A DNA stretch of 64,000 nucleotides from Clostridium estertheticum (GCF_026650985.1 NZ_CP086239.1:1426001-1490000); one strand, 5' to 3'; positions 1-10,019 are shown, counted from the first letter of the stretch. Notes: generated from the sequence alone by a model not told the origin. Translations and numbers: made by a program.

Positions 1-963
1 ACCATTTGTCCCTATGTCAACAAATAATGTGGTGCCTTTTCTATCCTGAAGCCTTGTTGCTAATATACCAGATGTTATATCTGGGCCTACGTATGATGAA
101 ATTATAGGAGGTAAATAAATTAATCCATTACTTGAAATATTTAATTTATGATCCTTCGAAGTTAAATAACTTCCGCCTCTTATTACTGGAGTATACGGGT
201 ATTTACCTAAAGAATAAGGATTAATATTAGCTGCAAGATGAATCATACATGTATTACCACTAAAAATCACTTCATATATATACTTATTATCTATCCCTGT
301 TTCTTTAGCATTTTTTTCAATCATACCATTAAGTTCTTTGGTTATTGAAGAATACATTATATTAAGTCCTTTTTCATCAGACGCAAATTTTATTCTAGAT
401 AAAACATCTTGAGCATAAATACTTTGTGGATTTAATGCTGAAACTGAATTAATCTCTTCACCTGTATTAATATTAACTAATGTTGCTACTAAAGTTGTAG
501 TTCCTATATCCACAACTACGCCGTAAATTAATGCTGTAGTATCCCCCTCCTCTTCACCTATTATTTCATCTCCTGCATACACATTCGTCTTTCCATTATC
601 TTTATATTCTTTTCTAATAAAACTGTCTAATTCTATATCGAAACTTTCACCATGATTTAATATCTGTAGCGTCTTATTTGAATTTTTAGATATTATTTCT
701 ACATTTATATCTGCCATTACCCTAGCTCCGCAAGCTAATACAAAACCTTGAACTTTCTCTTTCTCTGACAACTGATGGTTTCCATCTTGAATTATATCCT
801 TTAAGTTACTTAGTTCAACTTTTACCTTGCATTTACCACATACCCCCACTGCATTACATGGTGATTCTATAACGATTCCTACCTTTCTTGCTGCTGTAAG
901 TATTGTAGTTCCTTTTTCCACAATAACTGACTTATTATTTGCAATAAAGTTTACTTTTACCAT
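1..963 (-). CDS. Corrinoid-activation protein (ferredoxin-like plus ASKHA ATPase), partial
   Basis: Partial gene that runs off the left edge; 321 codons are visible from an ATG at 963. The N-terminus is a plant-type [2Fe-2S] ferredoxin-like domain, with cysteines in CNAVGVCGKC at about residues 36-45 and a later LACG cysteine near 77. Further in is an ASKHA/actin-like ATPase segment with a VVDIGTTTLVA phosphate loop, and VDIGTNG lies at the window edge. This is the architecture of RACE/RamA-type reductive activators, which return Co(II) corrinoid proteins to Co(I) using ATP and low-potential electrons. It starts 3 bp after the preceding methyltransferase stop, so it is the last visible gene of the corrinoid operon. 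The stop codon and C-terminus are outside the window. Confidence 0.85.
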   Translation of the reverse strand, partial: MVKVNFIANNKSVIVEKGTTILTAARKVGIVIESPCNAVGVCGKCKVKVELSNLKDIIQDGNHQLSEKEKVQGFVLACGARVMADINVEIISKNSNKTLQILNHGESFDIELDSFIRKEYKDNGKTNVYAGDEIIGEEEGDTTALIYGVVVDIGTTTLVATLVNINTGEEINSVSALNPQSIYAQDVLSRIKFASDEKGLNIMYSSITKELNGMIEKNAKETGIDNKYIYEVIFSGNTCMIHLAANINPYSLGKYPYTPVIRGGSYLTSKDHKLNISSNGLIYLPPIISSYVGPDITSGILATRLQDRKGTTLFVDIGTNG

Positions 964-966
964 GAA

Positions 967-1989
967 CTAATACCCCTTCACTATTTTTGTCATAGATTCT
1001 ATATTTTTTAATGGTGTAGATGTACTAAGTCCACAAGCTGGTGATATAATGTTAATTCCATCATTTACAAGTCTTGCTGTTTGATTTGCAATTTTTTCTT
1101 CATCTCCAAATTCTAAAAGATATGTGCTTACATTTCCCATTGTAGTAAGTCCTTGATATTCGTCTTTAAGTATTTTTAAATTGATAGACGAATCAGTACT
1201 TATGGCATCAGATTTAATTTTAGGTATATATTTTTTTACTGCACTCATTTTTCCACATATATGAACAATTACGGGTGTATTCATAGCATGCACCGCATTA
1301 ATAATTTTATTTAAATATCTAACTGCATATTCATCAAACATCTTTGGCCCTAATATCTCCCCCGTTGCAGTAGGATCCGCAATAGAAATTACATTTGCTC
1401 CATTTTCTATCATTAATTTTGCGAGTTCTATAATGTGATTACTTACATAATCAATAACACCATGAGCAATACTCGGATTTTTTCTTAATTCTTTTAAGAA
1501 AGAAATAGGATCTACCAAAGAAGCTGCTGTACTAATAGGACCTGTTAGACTTCCGATTACAGGAACATCAGGGTATTTTTCAGACAATGTATAAGTAGCA
1601 TCAATTATTGAATTAACTCTTTTATTTTTCTCCATTGCCCCTAATTCTTTAAATACTACATCAGATGCTGTAGCAAATACTTCTTTTTGTATTTTGGGTT
1701 CACAAAAAAGATTTCCATAATTTATTTCACTTCCTAGAACCTCCGCTTCAACGGTCATACAAAATGGTATCCCAAAATTTTCAAAGCCTGTATTCTGATG
1801 TACATCGTTTGCGATCTCTACCATTATCCTGCTGTCGTGGTGACCTTGTGGAAGTTTATGACCTGTTTTATTCATTACCTCAACAATGGCAGAATTCATC
1901 ATCCCACCCGGACAAATTATAGGTGGTCTATCTACTGTTTGCTTTTTAAATGTGCGTTGTATTCTCTCTTTTGGAGTTAGATCATTCAT
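967..1989 (-). CDS. MtaA/UroD-family cobalamin methyltransferase
   Basis: 340-residue protein of the uroporphyrinogen decarboxylase fold used by MtaA/MtbA/CmuA-type methyltransferases. It carries a zinc-site pattern: His and Cys in VIVHICGK (middle to C-terminal) and a later Cys in SPACGLS. True decarboxylases lack this site; the methyltransferases use it to bind a thiol acceptor such as coenzyme M or homocysteine. It is the second UroD-type enzyme in the operon, so one may methylate the corrinoid protein and the other may take the methyl group off it. It sits between DUF1638 and the corrinoid activator. The family is clear; the methyl donor and acceptor are not. Confidence 0.8.
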   Translation of the reverse strand: MNDLTPKERIQRTFKKQTVDRPPIICPGGMMNSAIVEVMNKTGHKLPQGHHDSRIMVEIANDVHQNTGFENFGIPFCMTVEAEVLGSEINYGNLFCEPKIQKEVFATASDVVFKELGAMEKNKRVNSIIDATYTLSEKYPDVPVIGSLTGPISTAASLVDPISFLKELRKNPSIAHGVIDYVSNHIIELAKLMIENGANVISIADPTATGEILGPKMFDEYAVRYLNKIINAVHAMNTPVIVHICGKMSAVKKYIPKIKSDAISTDSSINLKILKDEYQGLTTMGNVSTYLLEFGDEEKIANQTARLVNDGINIISPACGLSTSTPLKNIESMTKIVKGY

Positions 1990-2030
1990 AAAAACAATTC
2001 TCCTTTTGCATTATATATTAATAATAATTT

Positions 2031-2690
2031 TTAATGTATCCCAAAGTCTTCTTCTGTAAGAATTCCTAGTGGATTTTTGTTTATAAAATTTGTATCATCC
2101 CATGGTCCTCTTATAATCTTTTCAATAAAAGAGGTTTTCCCTTGAATTATTTCATGTTCACAACTAATTAATGAAGCTATTTCTTTTGATTGATCTATTA
2201 CTTCGTCCTCCGATGGATATCCTGTACGAATAAATAGCACCTTTTTATAGCCGTCATACATCCTGTTTAAAACTCTAAAAGCTTTTTTAGATCCAAATTT
2301 TTCAAGAATTCGCTTATGATCGGAAAGTATTGATTTTTCTGTGATCATCCAACCACAACTTAGGTAAAAGGTTCCTACCTCTTTTCTAAAATCACATACA
2401 CATCCTTCACCAGGACTAAGGAATACAGAAATACAATCATGTACTTTGGGTATTGTAAGCTTACAATTGCTTGATTTTAATCCATTTGCAGCTCCACCAC
2501 ACAAACCAAAAGCTAGAATGATTCTGTCATAACCCACAGATCTATCAATAATATTTTGGAGCTCAGTGCCTAGTTTTTGAGGATAAAGATGGTAATCCAT
2601 AGACACAAACTCAAAGTCCTCATCAGCTAATGGCTTTATTGATAACATCTCTTCTTTCATAACCTCACAAGCTATTACTTTTATCTTCAT
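2031..2690 (-). CDS. DUF1638 protein, corrinoid methyltransferase-associated
   Basis: 219 residues. The sequence matches my memory of DUF1638: an N-terminal IKVIACEV strand, GYDRIILAFGLCGGAANGL in the first half, then a region with HDCISVFL and a C-terminal GPWDDTNF segment. Members of this family are often encoded beside corrinoid methyltransferases and are cysteine-rich. Here Cys occurs in LCGG, KVHDC, CVCDF and the SCGW context. The gene lies between the CobW-type GTPase and a MtaA-type enzyme with short gaps, so it is co-transcribed. A role in metal or corrinoid handling, or as an accessory methyltransferase, is only an inference from context. Confidence 0.75.
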   Translation of the reverse strand: MKIKVIACEVMKEEMLSIKPLADEDFEFVSMDYHLYPQKLGTELQNIIDRSVGYDRIILAFGLCGGAANGLKSSNCKLTIPKVHDCISVFLSPGEGCVCDFRKEVGTFYLSCGWMITEKSILSDHKRILEKFGSKKAFRVLNRMYDGYKKVLFIRTGYPSEDEVIDQSKEIASLISCEHEIIQGKTSFIEKIIRGPWDDTNFINKNPLGILTEEDFGIH

Positions 2691-2721
2691 TCTATATCTC
2701 CTTACAAATCACATAACTAAA

Positions 2722-3687
2722 TTAAAAAATATTTATTAAGCTTTCAATGTTTAAGTTAATGCCTATTACACAAATTCGCCCCGTATAATCTGGCATAACC
2801 TCCCTTACTTCACATTGTTTTGGTAAATAATCAAACTGGATCCACTTATTCTCATCTACCTGTAGTATTCCTTTCGCTCTCACTATTTTTCCATACAATT
2901 TTTCATCTTTCAAATTATTAAATATAAGCTTTAGTTCTTCAAGGTTGTAAACTTTAGGTGTTTCAATTCCCCAACTGCTAAAGATATCCTCTGCCAATAC
3001 TTTTCTTGCAATTCGAAATTTTGCTTTCACTTTCGCTTTTGGAATTTTAATTATATTTACTTCGTTAAATAATTCTTGTCTACCATTCTTTTCTGAAGCC
3101 CTAATAATATTATTCCCACTTAAAACGTCCCAAGGCGTTGTTATAATATTCGCTTTTTTATTCAACGTCTTCATTTTCGAAACTATATTTTGTAATTCCT
3201 CATAATTAACACTTTGTGTTCGACTTAGCACTATGGTACTCGCATAGATAATTTGATCCTTGTAAAATTCGCTGAAAAAATCAATAAAATCTTCATACAT
3301 TGTGACATCAACAACGGTAGTAACCATATTTATAATTACATTATTCTTGATTTCAAATTTTTTTACAATATCAAGTATTTCTGATAACTTTCCCACACCT
3401 GATGGTTCAATAATAATTCTTTTTATTTTATTTGAATCAATAATATCTTGAATTGTGTTATTAAAATCATTAAAAGTTGAACAACAAATACATCCCGCAT
3501 TTATTTCCTTAACCTCAATATTATATTTTTCTAAAAAAATTCCGTCTATACCTATTTCGCCAAACTCATTTTCAATAATGACAACTTTCTTATTATATAA
3601 ATCTTCATCTATTAATTTTTTTATTAATGTTGTCTTTCCTGCACCAAAAAAGCCAGAAAAAATATCAATTTTTATCTTATCTTCCAT
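2722..3687 (-). CDS. CobW/COG0523-type metallochaperone GTPase
   Basis: About 321 residues from the ATG at 3687. I prefer this start because residues upstream of it lie inside the preceding methyltransferase gene and the product then opens with the family start MEDKIKIDIFSGFFGAGKTT. The Walker A motif is GFFGAGKTT, the signature metal site is GCICC (CxCC), and EPSGVG follows as the switch region. COG0523 GTPases deliver metals such as Zn or Co to client enzymes. The start overlaps the upstream stop by 11 bp, so the two are translationally coupled. In this operon the likely clients are the zinc-dependent methyltransferases or the corrinoid system, which is inference. Confidence 0.85.
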   Translation of the reverse strand: MEDKIKIDIFSGFFGAGKTTLIKKLIDEDLYNKKVVIIENEFGEIGIDGIFLEKYNIEVKEINAGCICCSTFNDFNNTIQDIIDSNKIKRIIIEPSGVGKLSEILDIVKKFEIKNNVIINMVTTVVDVTMYEDFIDFFSEFYKDQIIYASTIVLSRTQSVNYEELQNIVSKMKTLNKKANIITTPWDVLSGNNIIRASEKNGRQELFNEVNIIKIPKAKVKAKFRIARKVLAEDIFSSWGIETPKVYNLEELKLIFNNLKDEKLYGKIVRAKGILQVDENKWIQFDYLPKQCEVREVMPDYTGRICVIGINLNIESLINIF

Positions 3688-4744
3688 ATCTTCTTGATGC
3701 CTCAACCATCGCAGCTGCACTAAGTAAATTACCATTAGGAGGAAATTCACAACCAGTTGAAAGAATAAACCCCGCATCATTTTTCCTAAATAAGTCAATC
3801 TGGCTTTTACAATCTTCTAATACCTCATCAGTAGACATGTTAAGTCCAGTAGTTGCTGGATCTGAGTATCCAATAGTAATGACTTTCTTTCCCCATGTTT
3901 TTGCATGTTCCTCCCATGTTTTAGAGCCATGTGCAGGATGTGCTACAGATATTGCTATAGGATTAGACCATTTTATTACCTCTTCAAAATACACTCCATC
4001 ACCACAATTGTGTATTGATACTGCTGCACCTGCCTCCCTTATCGCATCAGCAATACGTTTAAGATACGGGCCTTCAAACTTCTCCCATGTTTTCTTGCTA
4101 AGTACTGTTGACGAAGAATATAATGGATCAATGCACACAGAGTGAGCCCCTGCCTCTACTTGTGCTTTAGCATATTCTACAAGTACATCAGTTATAATAT
4201 CAACTGCAGCTAGTACCTCTTGCGGATGACGAATAAGATCCGTAAATAAATTTTTATGTCCTCTCATCTGAGATAATACGCCAAGAGGACCATATATGAA
4301 ACCAAGAATCGCTACTTCATTCCCCTTTGCCTTAGACAGACCTTTTATAATATCAATAACTTGTTTCATACGTTTTGTCTCGCGAGGATTTATTTTTTTA
4401 ACCTTGTTATATTCATCAGTTGCATTAATTAATTGATTATTAAAATCAGGGTATGCCGTACTATACTTTGGAAAAAGTAATTCTTGTCCAAAATCAGCAG
4501 CTTCAACAGAAAGATCTACAAGTAATAGAAATGCATCCTGTCCTATTAGTTCCTGAGCCGCAAGCAGACTTTTAGTTGCTACCTCTGCATCATTAGACCA
4601 TTTATCATATCTTGTACCCAATACTCTATATGAAGCACCACAAACTAGTGGAACAGCTGCAACTCTGTCTACATCCTTACGTGCAAGCGTTAAAGATACC
4701 CGCTCAAGTGAAGTTAGTTCATCTTTTCTTTGTATAAGTGACAT
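3677..4744 (-). CDS. MtaA/UroD-family cobalamin methyltransferase
   Basis: 355 residues, UroD fold. The zinc pattern is visible as VSIHNCGDG (His, Cys) and a C-terminal STGCEFPPNG (Cys). This resembles MtaA/MtbA-type enzymes, in which a zinc-bound thiol takes a methyl group from a corrinoid protein. It lies directly downstream of the corrinoid-protein gene, which supports a partnership. The paralogue at 967-1989 is only distantly similar. Because the operon sits behind a T-box with an apparent methionine specifier, homocysteine is an attractive acceptor, but nothing in the sequence proves it. Confidence 0.82.
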   Translation of the reverse strand: MSLIQRKDELTSLERVSLTLARKDVDRVAAVPLVCGASYRVLGTRYDKWSNDAEVATKSLLAAQELIGQDAFLLLVDLSVEAADFGQELLFPKYSTAYPDFNNQLINATDEYNKVKKINPRETKRMKQVIDIIKGLSKAKGNEVAILGFIYGPLGVLSQMRGHKNLFTDLIRHPQEVLAAVDIITDVLVEYAKAQVEAGAHSVCIDPLYSSSTVLSKKTWEKFEGPYLKRIADAIREAGAAVSIHNCGDGVYFEEVIKWSNPIAISVAHPAHGSKTWEEHAKTWGKKVITIGYSDPATTGLNMSTDEVLEDCKSQIDLFRKNDAGFILSTGCEFPPNGNLLSAAAMVEASRRYGR

Positions 4745-4798
4745 ATTATTTTCCCCCTATTCTTTTAAAATTAAGACAACTTTGAGTTAAAATGAGTT

Positions 4799-5449
4799 CT
4801 ATGCTTGCACTAACCTTTTAGCAAGTTTTACAGCTTCTGCCGCATTTACTGAATATCCATCTGCTCCAATTTTATCTGCATACACTTGGGATATTGGGCC
4901 TCCACCTATCATAACCTTAAAATTTTCTCTTATATTTTCTTTATTAAGAATATCAATTACTTCACTCATACCTTCCATCGTAGTAGTCATAAGCGTAGAG
5001 ATTACTATTATTTTAGCTTTTTCTTCTTTTGCCTTTTCTACAAAAACAGATGGTGGAACATCTCTTCCTAGATCAACAATATCAAAACCAGCAGTTTCTA
5101 GCATAATTTTTACAAGATTTTTACCTATGTCATGAGTATCACCTTCCACTACACCTATAATCACCTTTTGTTTGTCCTTATTATCTTTTGCTTTTAGATG
5201 TGGTTTAAGTACGTCTAGCCCTGCATACATAGCATCAGAGCATAACAAAAGTTCTGGAACAAAATACTCCTCTTCATCAAAAAGTTTTCCTGCTTGATCC
5301 ATACCTGCTGACAATCCATTAACTATAGCCTCATAAGCATCCAAGTTTTCAGAAATGACCTGTTCACAAATTTCTACTGTCTCCTCTTCCTCCATATTTA
5401 CTACAGTATCAGCTAATTTCTTATACAGTTCTTCTTTGTTGATTGACAT
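4799..5449 (-). CDS. Methyltransferase corrinoid (B12-binding) protein
   Basis: 216 residues with the standard two-domain form: an N-terminal helical cap (about 1-90) and a B12-binding Rossmann domain. The cobalt-ligand motif is EGDTHDIGKNLV (DxHxxG), followed by STLMTTTM and the GGGPIS loop that hold the nucleotide tail. It is the methyl-carrying subunit of MtaC/MtbC/MtgC-type systems. As the first gene after the T-box leader it begins the operon corrinoid protein - methyltransferase - GTPase - DUF1638 - methyltransferase - activator. A weak purine-rich ribosome site precedes the ATG at 5449. The substrate-specific donor methyltransferase may be one of the two UroD-type enzymes or lie elsewhere. 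Confidence 0.92.
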   Translation of the reverse strand: MSINKEELYKKLADTVVNMEEEETVEICEQVISENLDAYEAIVNGLSAGMDQAGKLFDEEEYFVPELLLCSDAMYAGLDVLKPHLKAKDNKDKQKVIIGVVEGDTHDIGKNLVKIMLETAGFDIVDLGRDVPPSVFVEKAKEEKAKIIVISTLMTTTMEGMSEVIDILNKENIRENFKVMIGGGPISQVYADKIGADGYSVNAAEAVKLAKRLVQA

Positions 5450-5523
5450 TTTATAACCCCCATTTTATTATTGGTAATTTCTTACTACAGTTCACAATGA
5501 ATATATTTTTAAAGTCAAAAAAG

Positions 5524-5757
5524 CAATACCCCCTGTTATAGAGGCGTCGCTTTTAAACTTCGCTGTCCCACTCTAATTGATTATAAATATGAATTAAATC
5601 CAAGCACAAAATGCTTTATCGCTTTAACGGGCGAACCCGTAGTCCCCTACTTTAATTTCAGGTCCATACTCCAAAGGGCACTTCATATATATTCAGGTAG
5701 AAGCTTCTCAGCAGCGCTCCCTCTCTGTACCCGTTCAACATAGTACTTTCCTTTTTC
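5524..5757 (-). promoter_or_regulatory. T-box leader, apparent methionine (AUG) specifier
   Basis: On the minus strand the leader shows the T-box landmarks in order: AGAGAGGGAG, CTGCTGAGAAGC, the distal stem I sequence CCTTTGGAGT, the conserved Stem II/IIA region around ACGGGTTCGCCCGTTA, the T-box AGAGTGGGACAGCGAAG, then a G-rich hairpin and a T run. In many T-boxes the codon after GGAGT is the specifier; here it reads ATG, then GACCTGAA. This suggests induction by uncharged tRNA-Met. One caveat is that the UGGN discriminator position is G, which does not pair with the usual A73 of tRNA-Met. It precedes the corrinoid operon. Confidence 0.8.
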
Positions 5758-5761
5758 ATCG

Positions 5762-5826
5762 TATTTCATAGTATTCATATAGGATTAGTTATAATTTTAT
5801 TATATGCTATATTAAATTTTTGTCAA
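5762..5826 (-). promoter_or_regulatory. Promoter of the corrinoid operon with partial CATATATG element
   Basis: Minus-strand -35 TTGACA at 5821-5826 and -10 TATAAT at 5799-5804, with 16 bp spacing. Downstream of the likely start at 5762-5783 is TATATGAATACTATGAAAT. This matches the first half of the element repeated upstream of the metY, metN and nitrogenase-like genes, while the second half is degenerate. Confidence 0.7.
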
Positions 5827-5984
5827 GCCAATTTAACAATATTAAAATATTTATATTTATTATCATATTTGTGTTCCATAATACTGTCTTATAGCATATA
5901 TATACTTAATATTAATCTTTAATATTATATAAGAAGTTTTAGACGACTTAAAATTCCGGAATAATTCCAAAATTTAGCTATAAT

Positions 5985-6019
5985 AAAAGAAAGGCCATTA
6001 TTCTTATGGCCTTTCTTTG
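5985..6019 (-). terminator. Terminator after the trans-sulfuration gene
   Basis: Hairpin arms AAAGAAAGGCCAT and ATGGCCTTTCTTT surround a short loop. On the minus strand the hairpin is followed by TTTTA. The stretch 5827-6061 holds nothing else that I recognise. Confidence 0.75.
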
Positions 6020-6061
6020 TTATACATTATTACTTATCTATATCAACAATTAACTTGCATA

Positions 6062-7240
6062 CTATAATTCACTTTTTTTAAGTGCTTGATCTATATCAGC
6101 TATTATGTCATCTGGATCTTCTAGCCCGACACTAAATCTTAGATGTCCATTTTGAAATTCCTTTGGATAGAAATGATTTCTTTCATCCGTTGGTCCAGTA
6201 TAAACTATAAGACTTTCATCATGGCCTATAGAAACCGCAGAAATTATGAGTTCTAAAGAATTTACAAACTTATTATGGGTTGTAACATCTGCCTTAAGTC
6301 CAAAGGACATTACTCCTGAGAATGCACTCATCTGTTTTTTTGCTATTTCATGTTGTGGATGACTTTTTAGTCCCGGATAAGCCACAAAACTTATTGATGA
6401 ATGTGCTTCAAGAAATTTAGCTATCTTCAAGGCACTTTCACTGTGTTGCCTCATCCTTAGAGATAGTGTCACAGCTCCCCTCATTATTAGCCATGCATTG
6501 AATGGACTTATTGCACCTCCTATGTTTACCATAGCCTCACGTTTTATTTTATCTATTAATTCTTTTTTTCCTACTACCGCACCACCCATAGCATCTCCAT
6601 GTCCATTAATATATTTTGTAAGGCTATGAATAACTAAGTCCGCTCCGAGTGCCAATGGCTGTTGCAAATAAGGTGTTCCAAAAGTGCTATCCACACTTAA
6701 AAGTACTCCAGCCGCTTTTGCTATTTTTGCTATTTCCTCTATATCACTTACTCTGGTAGTAGGATTTCCAGGCGTTTCTATATGTATAAGCTTTGTATTG
6801 GGCCGTATAGCTGCTTTAATCTCCTCTAGATTTGTTGTATCTACAAGACTTACTTCTGTACCATATTTCTCTGGAAAATATTGATTTAGTAGCCTGTAGA
6901 CAGCTACATAGGAAACATTTGTACATATTATATGTGAGTCTGATTTAAGAAAAGTAAAGAATACTCCTGCAAGGGCCGCTACCCCCGTAGCTAAAACCAC
7001 ACAATCTTCTCCTCCTTCAAGCGTAGCTAATTTTTCCTGTAAATATATTTGATTTGCAGATGTAGTTCTAGTATAGATTAATTCATCCGTTCCACTCCAA
7101 TTAAGTTTAGATGCATCATCTGGCAACCTGTAGCTGTTTGCCATAGTTAATGGCCTTCTAATAGCTCCTGTTTCTTTGTCAATACCATTGCCAGCATGAA
7201 CACAATTTGTAATAAAATTTGAATATCTTTTATTAGTCAT
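6062..7240 (-). CDS. Cys/Met-metabolism PLP enzyme (cystathionine gamma-synthase/lyase family)
   Basis: 392 residues, full family length. The PLP lysine is Lys209 in HSLTKYINGH, preceded by the cofactor Asp of SVDSTFGTPY. Substrate and PLP phosphate contacts include YTRTTSAN near residue 57 and the C-terminal RFSVGLED. It could be cystathionine gamma-synthase, cystathionine gamma-lyase or methionine gamma-lyase; sequence alone does not settle this. A SAM-I riboswitch lies just upstream (7366-7551) and the duplicated metY1 gene just before that, so a transcript could be gated twice by SAM. SAM repression favours a biosynthetic role. The start overlaps the stop of a short ybaK remnant (TAATG). 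Confidence 0.85.
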   Translation of the reverse strand: MTNKRYSNFITNCVHAGNGIDKETGAIRRPLTMANSYRLPDDASKLNWSGTDELIYTRTTSANQIYLQEKLATLEGGEDCVVLATGVAALAGVFFTFLKSDSHIICTNVSYVAVYRLLNQYFPEKYGTEVSLVDTTNLEEIKAAIRPNTKLIHIETPGNPTTRVSDIEEIAKIAKAAGVLLSVDSTFGTPYLQQPLALGADLVIHSLTKYINGHGDAMGGAVVGKKELIDKIKREAMVNIGGAISPFNAWLIMRGAVTLSLRMRQHSESALKIAKFLEAHSSISFVAYPGLKSHPQHEIAKKQMSAFSGVMSFGLKADVTTHNKFVNSLELIISAVSIGHDESLIVYTGPTDERNHFYPKEFQNGHLRFSVGLEDPDDIIADIDQALKKSEL

Positions 7241-7299
7241 TACAATTCCCCCTTGTAAATTATGTTTGAAAAATCTCGTACCACATTTCTTATACTCAT
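7240..7299 (-). pseudogene. Remnant of a ybaK-type gene start (19 codons)
   Basis: A minus-strand ATG at 7299 opens a 19-residue frame MSIRNVVRDFSNIIYKGEL that ends in TAA at 7240, overlapping the next ATG. Its first ten residues match the start of the YbaK-like protein at 10222-10644 (MSIGNVVQDF), and the flanking DNA with the ribosome site matches too. I read it as the leftover 5' end of a second ybaK copy, cut when the cystathionine-type gene became adjacent. It could still act as a translationally coupled leader peptide. Confidence 0.55.
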
Positions 7300-7365
7300 C
7301 TTTATTTCCTTTTATTAAGACATATTTACAATCTAATAAAATTTAGACTTCACTGTTTTAGGTAA

Positions 7366-7551
7366 TAAAAAGCTGCTCTCACATAAGGAGATCAGCATAA
7401 TTAACTTTAGTAAACAATATAATGTCCAATAAACTTTGCTAACATCCTTATCTTTCAGATTTTACAACCTGATGGAATTTACACCATTGCATTAAAAAAA
7501 TGCTGGTTGTCGGGTATTATCGGGCCAGTCCCTCTACCTCTCTGGATAAGT
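7366..7551 (-). promoter_or_regulatory. SAM-I (S-box) riboswitch with terminator, before the trans-sulfuration gene
   Basis: The minus-strand aptamer (about 7441-7551) carries the P1 strand CTTATCCAGAGAGGTAGAG, then GGGACTGGCCCGAT, ACCCGACAACCAGC, AATGGTGTAAATTCC and a pairing 3' strand GATAAGGATG. The terminator hairpin with loop TTATGTGA and a T run lies at 7366-7398. It begins only about 25 bp after the metY1 stop, so it looks like an internal riboswitch within a metY1 to PLP-enzyme transcript. Confidence 0.92.
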
Positions 7552-7575
7552 TATATTTAATTATAATTATAATTA

Positions 7576-8883
<1,308 letters not shown>

Positions 8884-8948
8884 TTATTTTTGATTTTAAT
8901 ATTTTGTATGATAAAAATGCCGCTATGATTTAAAACTTTTAAATAAAA

Positions 8949-9103
8949 TAAAATCCCCCTATAGGCTAGCTATAGGAGGAGATTTCACCTGTCTATTAGC
9001 TTCCCATCTTCAAGGTTTAAACCTACTGGAATTAGCACCTTTAATTTAAATTAGGTTGCCGGGTTTCATAGGGCCAGTCCCTCCACCACTCTTGATAAGA
9101 AGT
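8949..9103 (-). promoter_or_regulatory. SAM-I riboswitch of metY1
   Basis: The minus-strand aptamer (about 8993-9103) shows CTTATCAAGAGTGGTGGAG, GGGACTGGCCCTATG, ACCCGGCAACCT, AGGTGCTAATTCC and a closing GATGGGAAGC. The terminator (8949-8985) is a near-perfect hairpin with arms CCTATAG and CTATAGG around CTAGC and a following T-rich tract. The riboswitch turns transcription off when SAM is abundant. Confidence 0.95.
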
Positions 9104-9193
9104 TTTTATTTAGTTGTACTTTTAACATTATTCACTATAATTATAAATTGTTTTATACTGTTTTATACTTACTATTAAGTGTTGTATGTCATT

Positions 9194-9263
9194 AATACCA
9201 AGTATTCATATATGTTTATTTGTATGTTGTTATTATGATAATACTATTTTAATATAATGTCAA
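9194..9263 (-). promoter_or_regulatory. metY1 promoter with CATATATG element
   Basis: -35 TTGACA (9258-9263), 17 bp spacer, -10 TATCAT (9235-9240). The element at 9194-9217 reads CATATATGAATACTTGGTAT on the minus strand, just after the likely transcription start. The same element recurs at eight or more other promoters in the window. Confidence 0.75.
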
Positions 9264-9572
9264 GATTATTATTCATTTACTTATATATAAATCAAAAAAA
9301 TAATAAATATCCCAAAAAATCTTTCCACAATGTATAACCCCTTTTGAACCACATTTAATAATGCATTATCAAAAAGTAATGAAGTTGCTTGCCATCTTTC
9401 ATCAACAATTCAAGTGTAGAAAATTCAAAAATAAAATTGAGCTAAATTCAACCTAAATAAACACAATTTGCATTGAATGCAACTTGTGCCTTTTACTTTT
9501 AATTTAGATACCAATGATATTAAATGATATTAAATGATATTTACCACATTTCCCAATAAAATTATCCTATAT
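9264..9572. other. Intergenic stretch between metY1 promoter and rrf2 gene
   Basis: No gene is supported in these 309 bp. The only structure I see is a short direct repeat, three copies of AATGATATT(A) in tandem at about 9518-9542, close to the end of the Rrf2 gene. It is too short and AT-rich to assign a function. Confidence 0.5.
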
Positions 9573-10019
9573 TTATATTATAAAATCCATAGTATATTCT
9601 GAATTTAGATTTTTATACTTTTCTACGAGATCCTGTAATGTCACAGAATCCATAACAGTATTAATCTTTTCATTAACCTTCTTCCATACTATGGTGTTTA
9701 TACAAATTTTTATAGTTTTATCAGATCCTAAAGCTCCATCATCATCTCCTGTAATGCCTAGGTCACCTTCAAGAATTCTTAAAACCTCACCTACTGTTAT
9801 TTGAGAGGCCTCTTTTGCTAGTGTATAACCACCCTGTGACCCTCTTGCACTTTTTACAAGCTTAGCTTTTCTTAATATTGAGAACATCTGCTCCAAATAA
9901 TTTTCAGAAATGACCTGTCTTTCAGCGATAATCTTTAATGGTATATATTCGCCAAATGAATGCACCGCAATATCAACCATTGCCCTTAAACCATATCTTC
10001 CTTTAGTAGAAATATTCAT
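9573..10019 (-). CDS. Rrf2-family transcriptional regulator (CymR-like)
   Basis: 148 residues. The N-terminal winged helix is typical of Rrf2 proteins: MNISTKGRYGLRAMVDIA, then SENYLEQMFSILRKAKLVKSARG with a wing GSQGGYTLAK. Only one cysteine (KICIN) is present in the region where IscR and NsrR hold three, so an iron-sulfur cluster is unlikely. This fits CymR-type cysteine-responsive repressors of sulfur genes in Firmicutes. It lies between the two metY units and has its own promoter. It is the obvious candidate to bind the repeated CATATATG element, though no direct evidence links them. Confidence 0.85.
   Translation of the reverse strand: MNISTKGRYGLRAMVDIAVHSFGEYIPLKIIAERQVISENYLEQMFSILRKAKLVKSARGSQGGYTLAKEASQITVGEVLRILEGDLGITGDDDGALGSDKTIKICINTIVWKKVNEKINTVMDSVTLQDLVEKYKNLNSEYTMDFII

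Noticed and set aside
3687-3798. A membrane segment at the N-terminus of the CobW-type GTPase
   Set aside because: The extra residues come from reading back into the methyltransferase gene in another frame; the overlap start at 3687 gives a normal COG0523 protein.
9518-9542. Tandem AATGATATT repeats as origin iterons or a regulator array
   Set aside because: There are only three short AT-rich copies with no neighbouring replication gene or second cluster.
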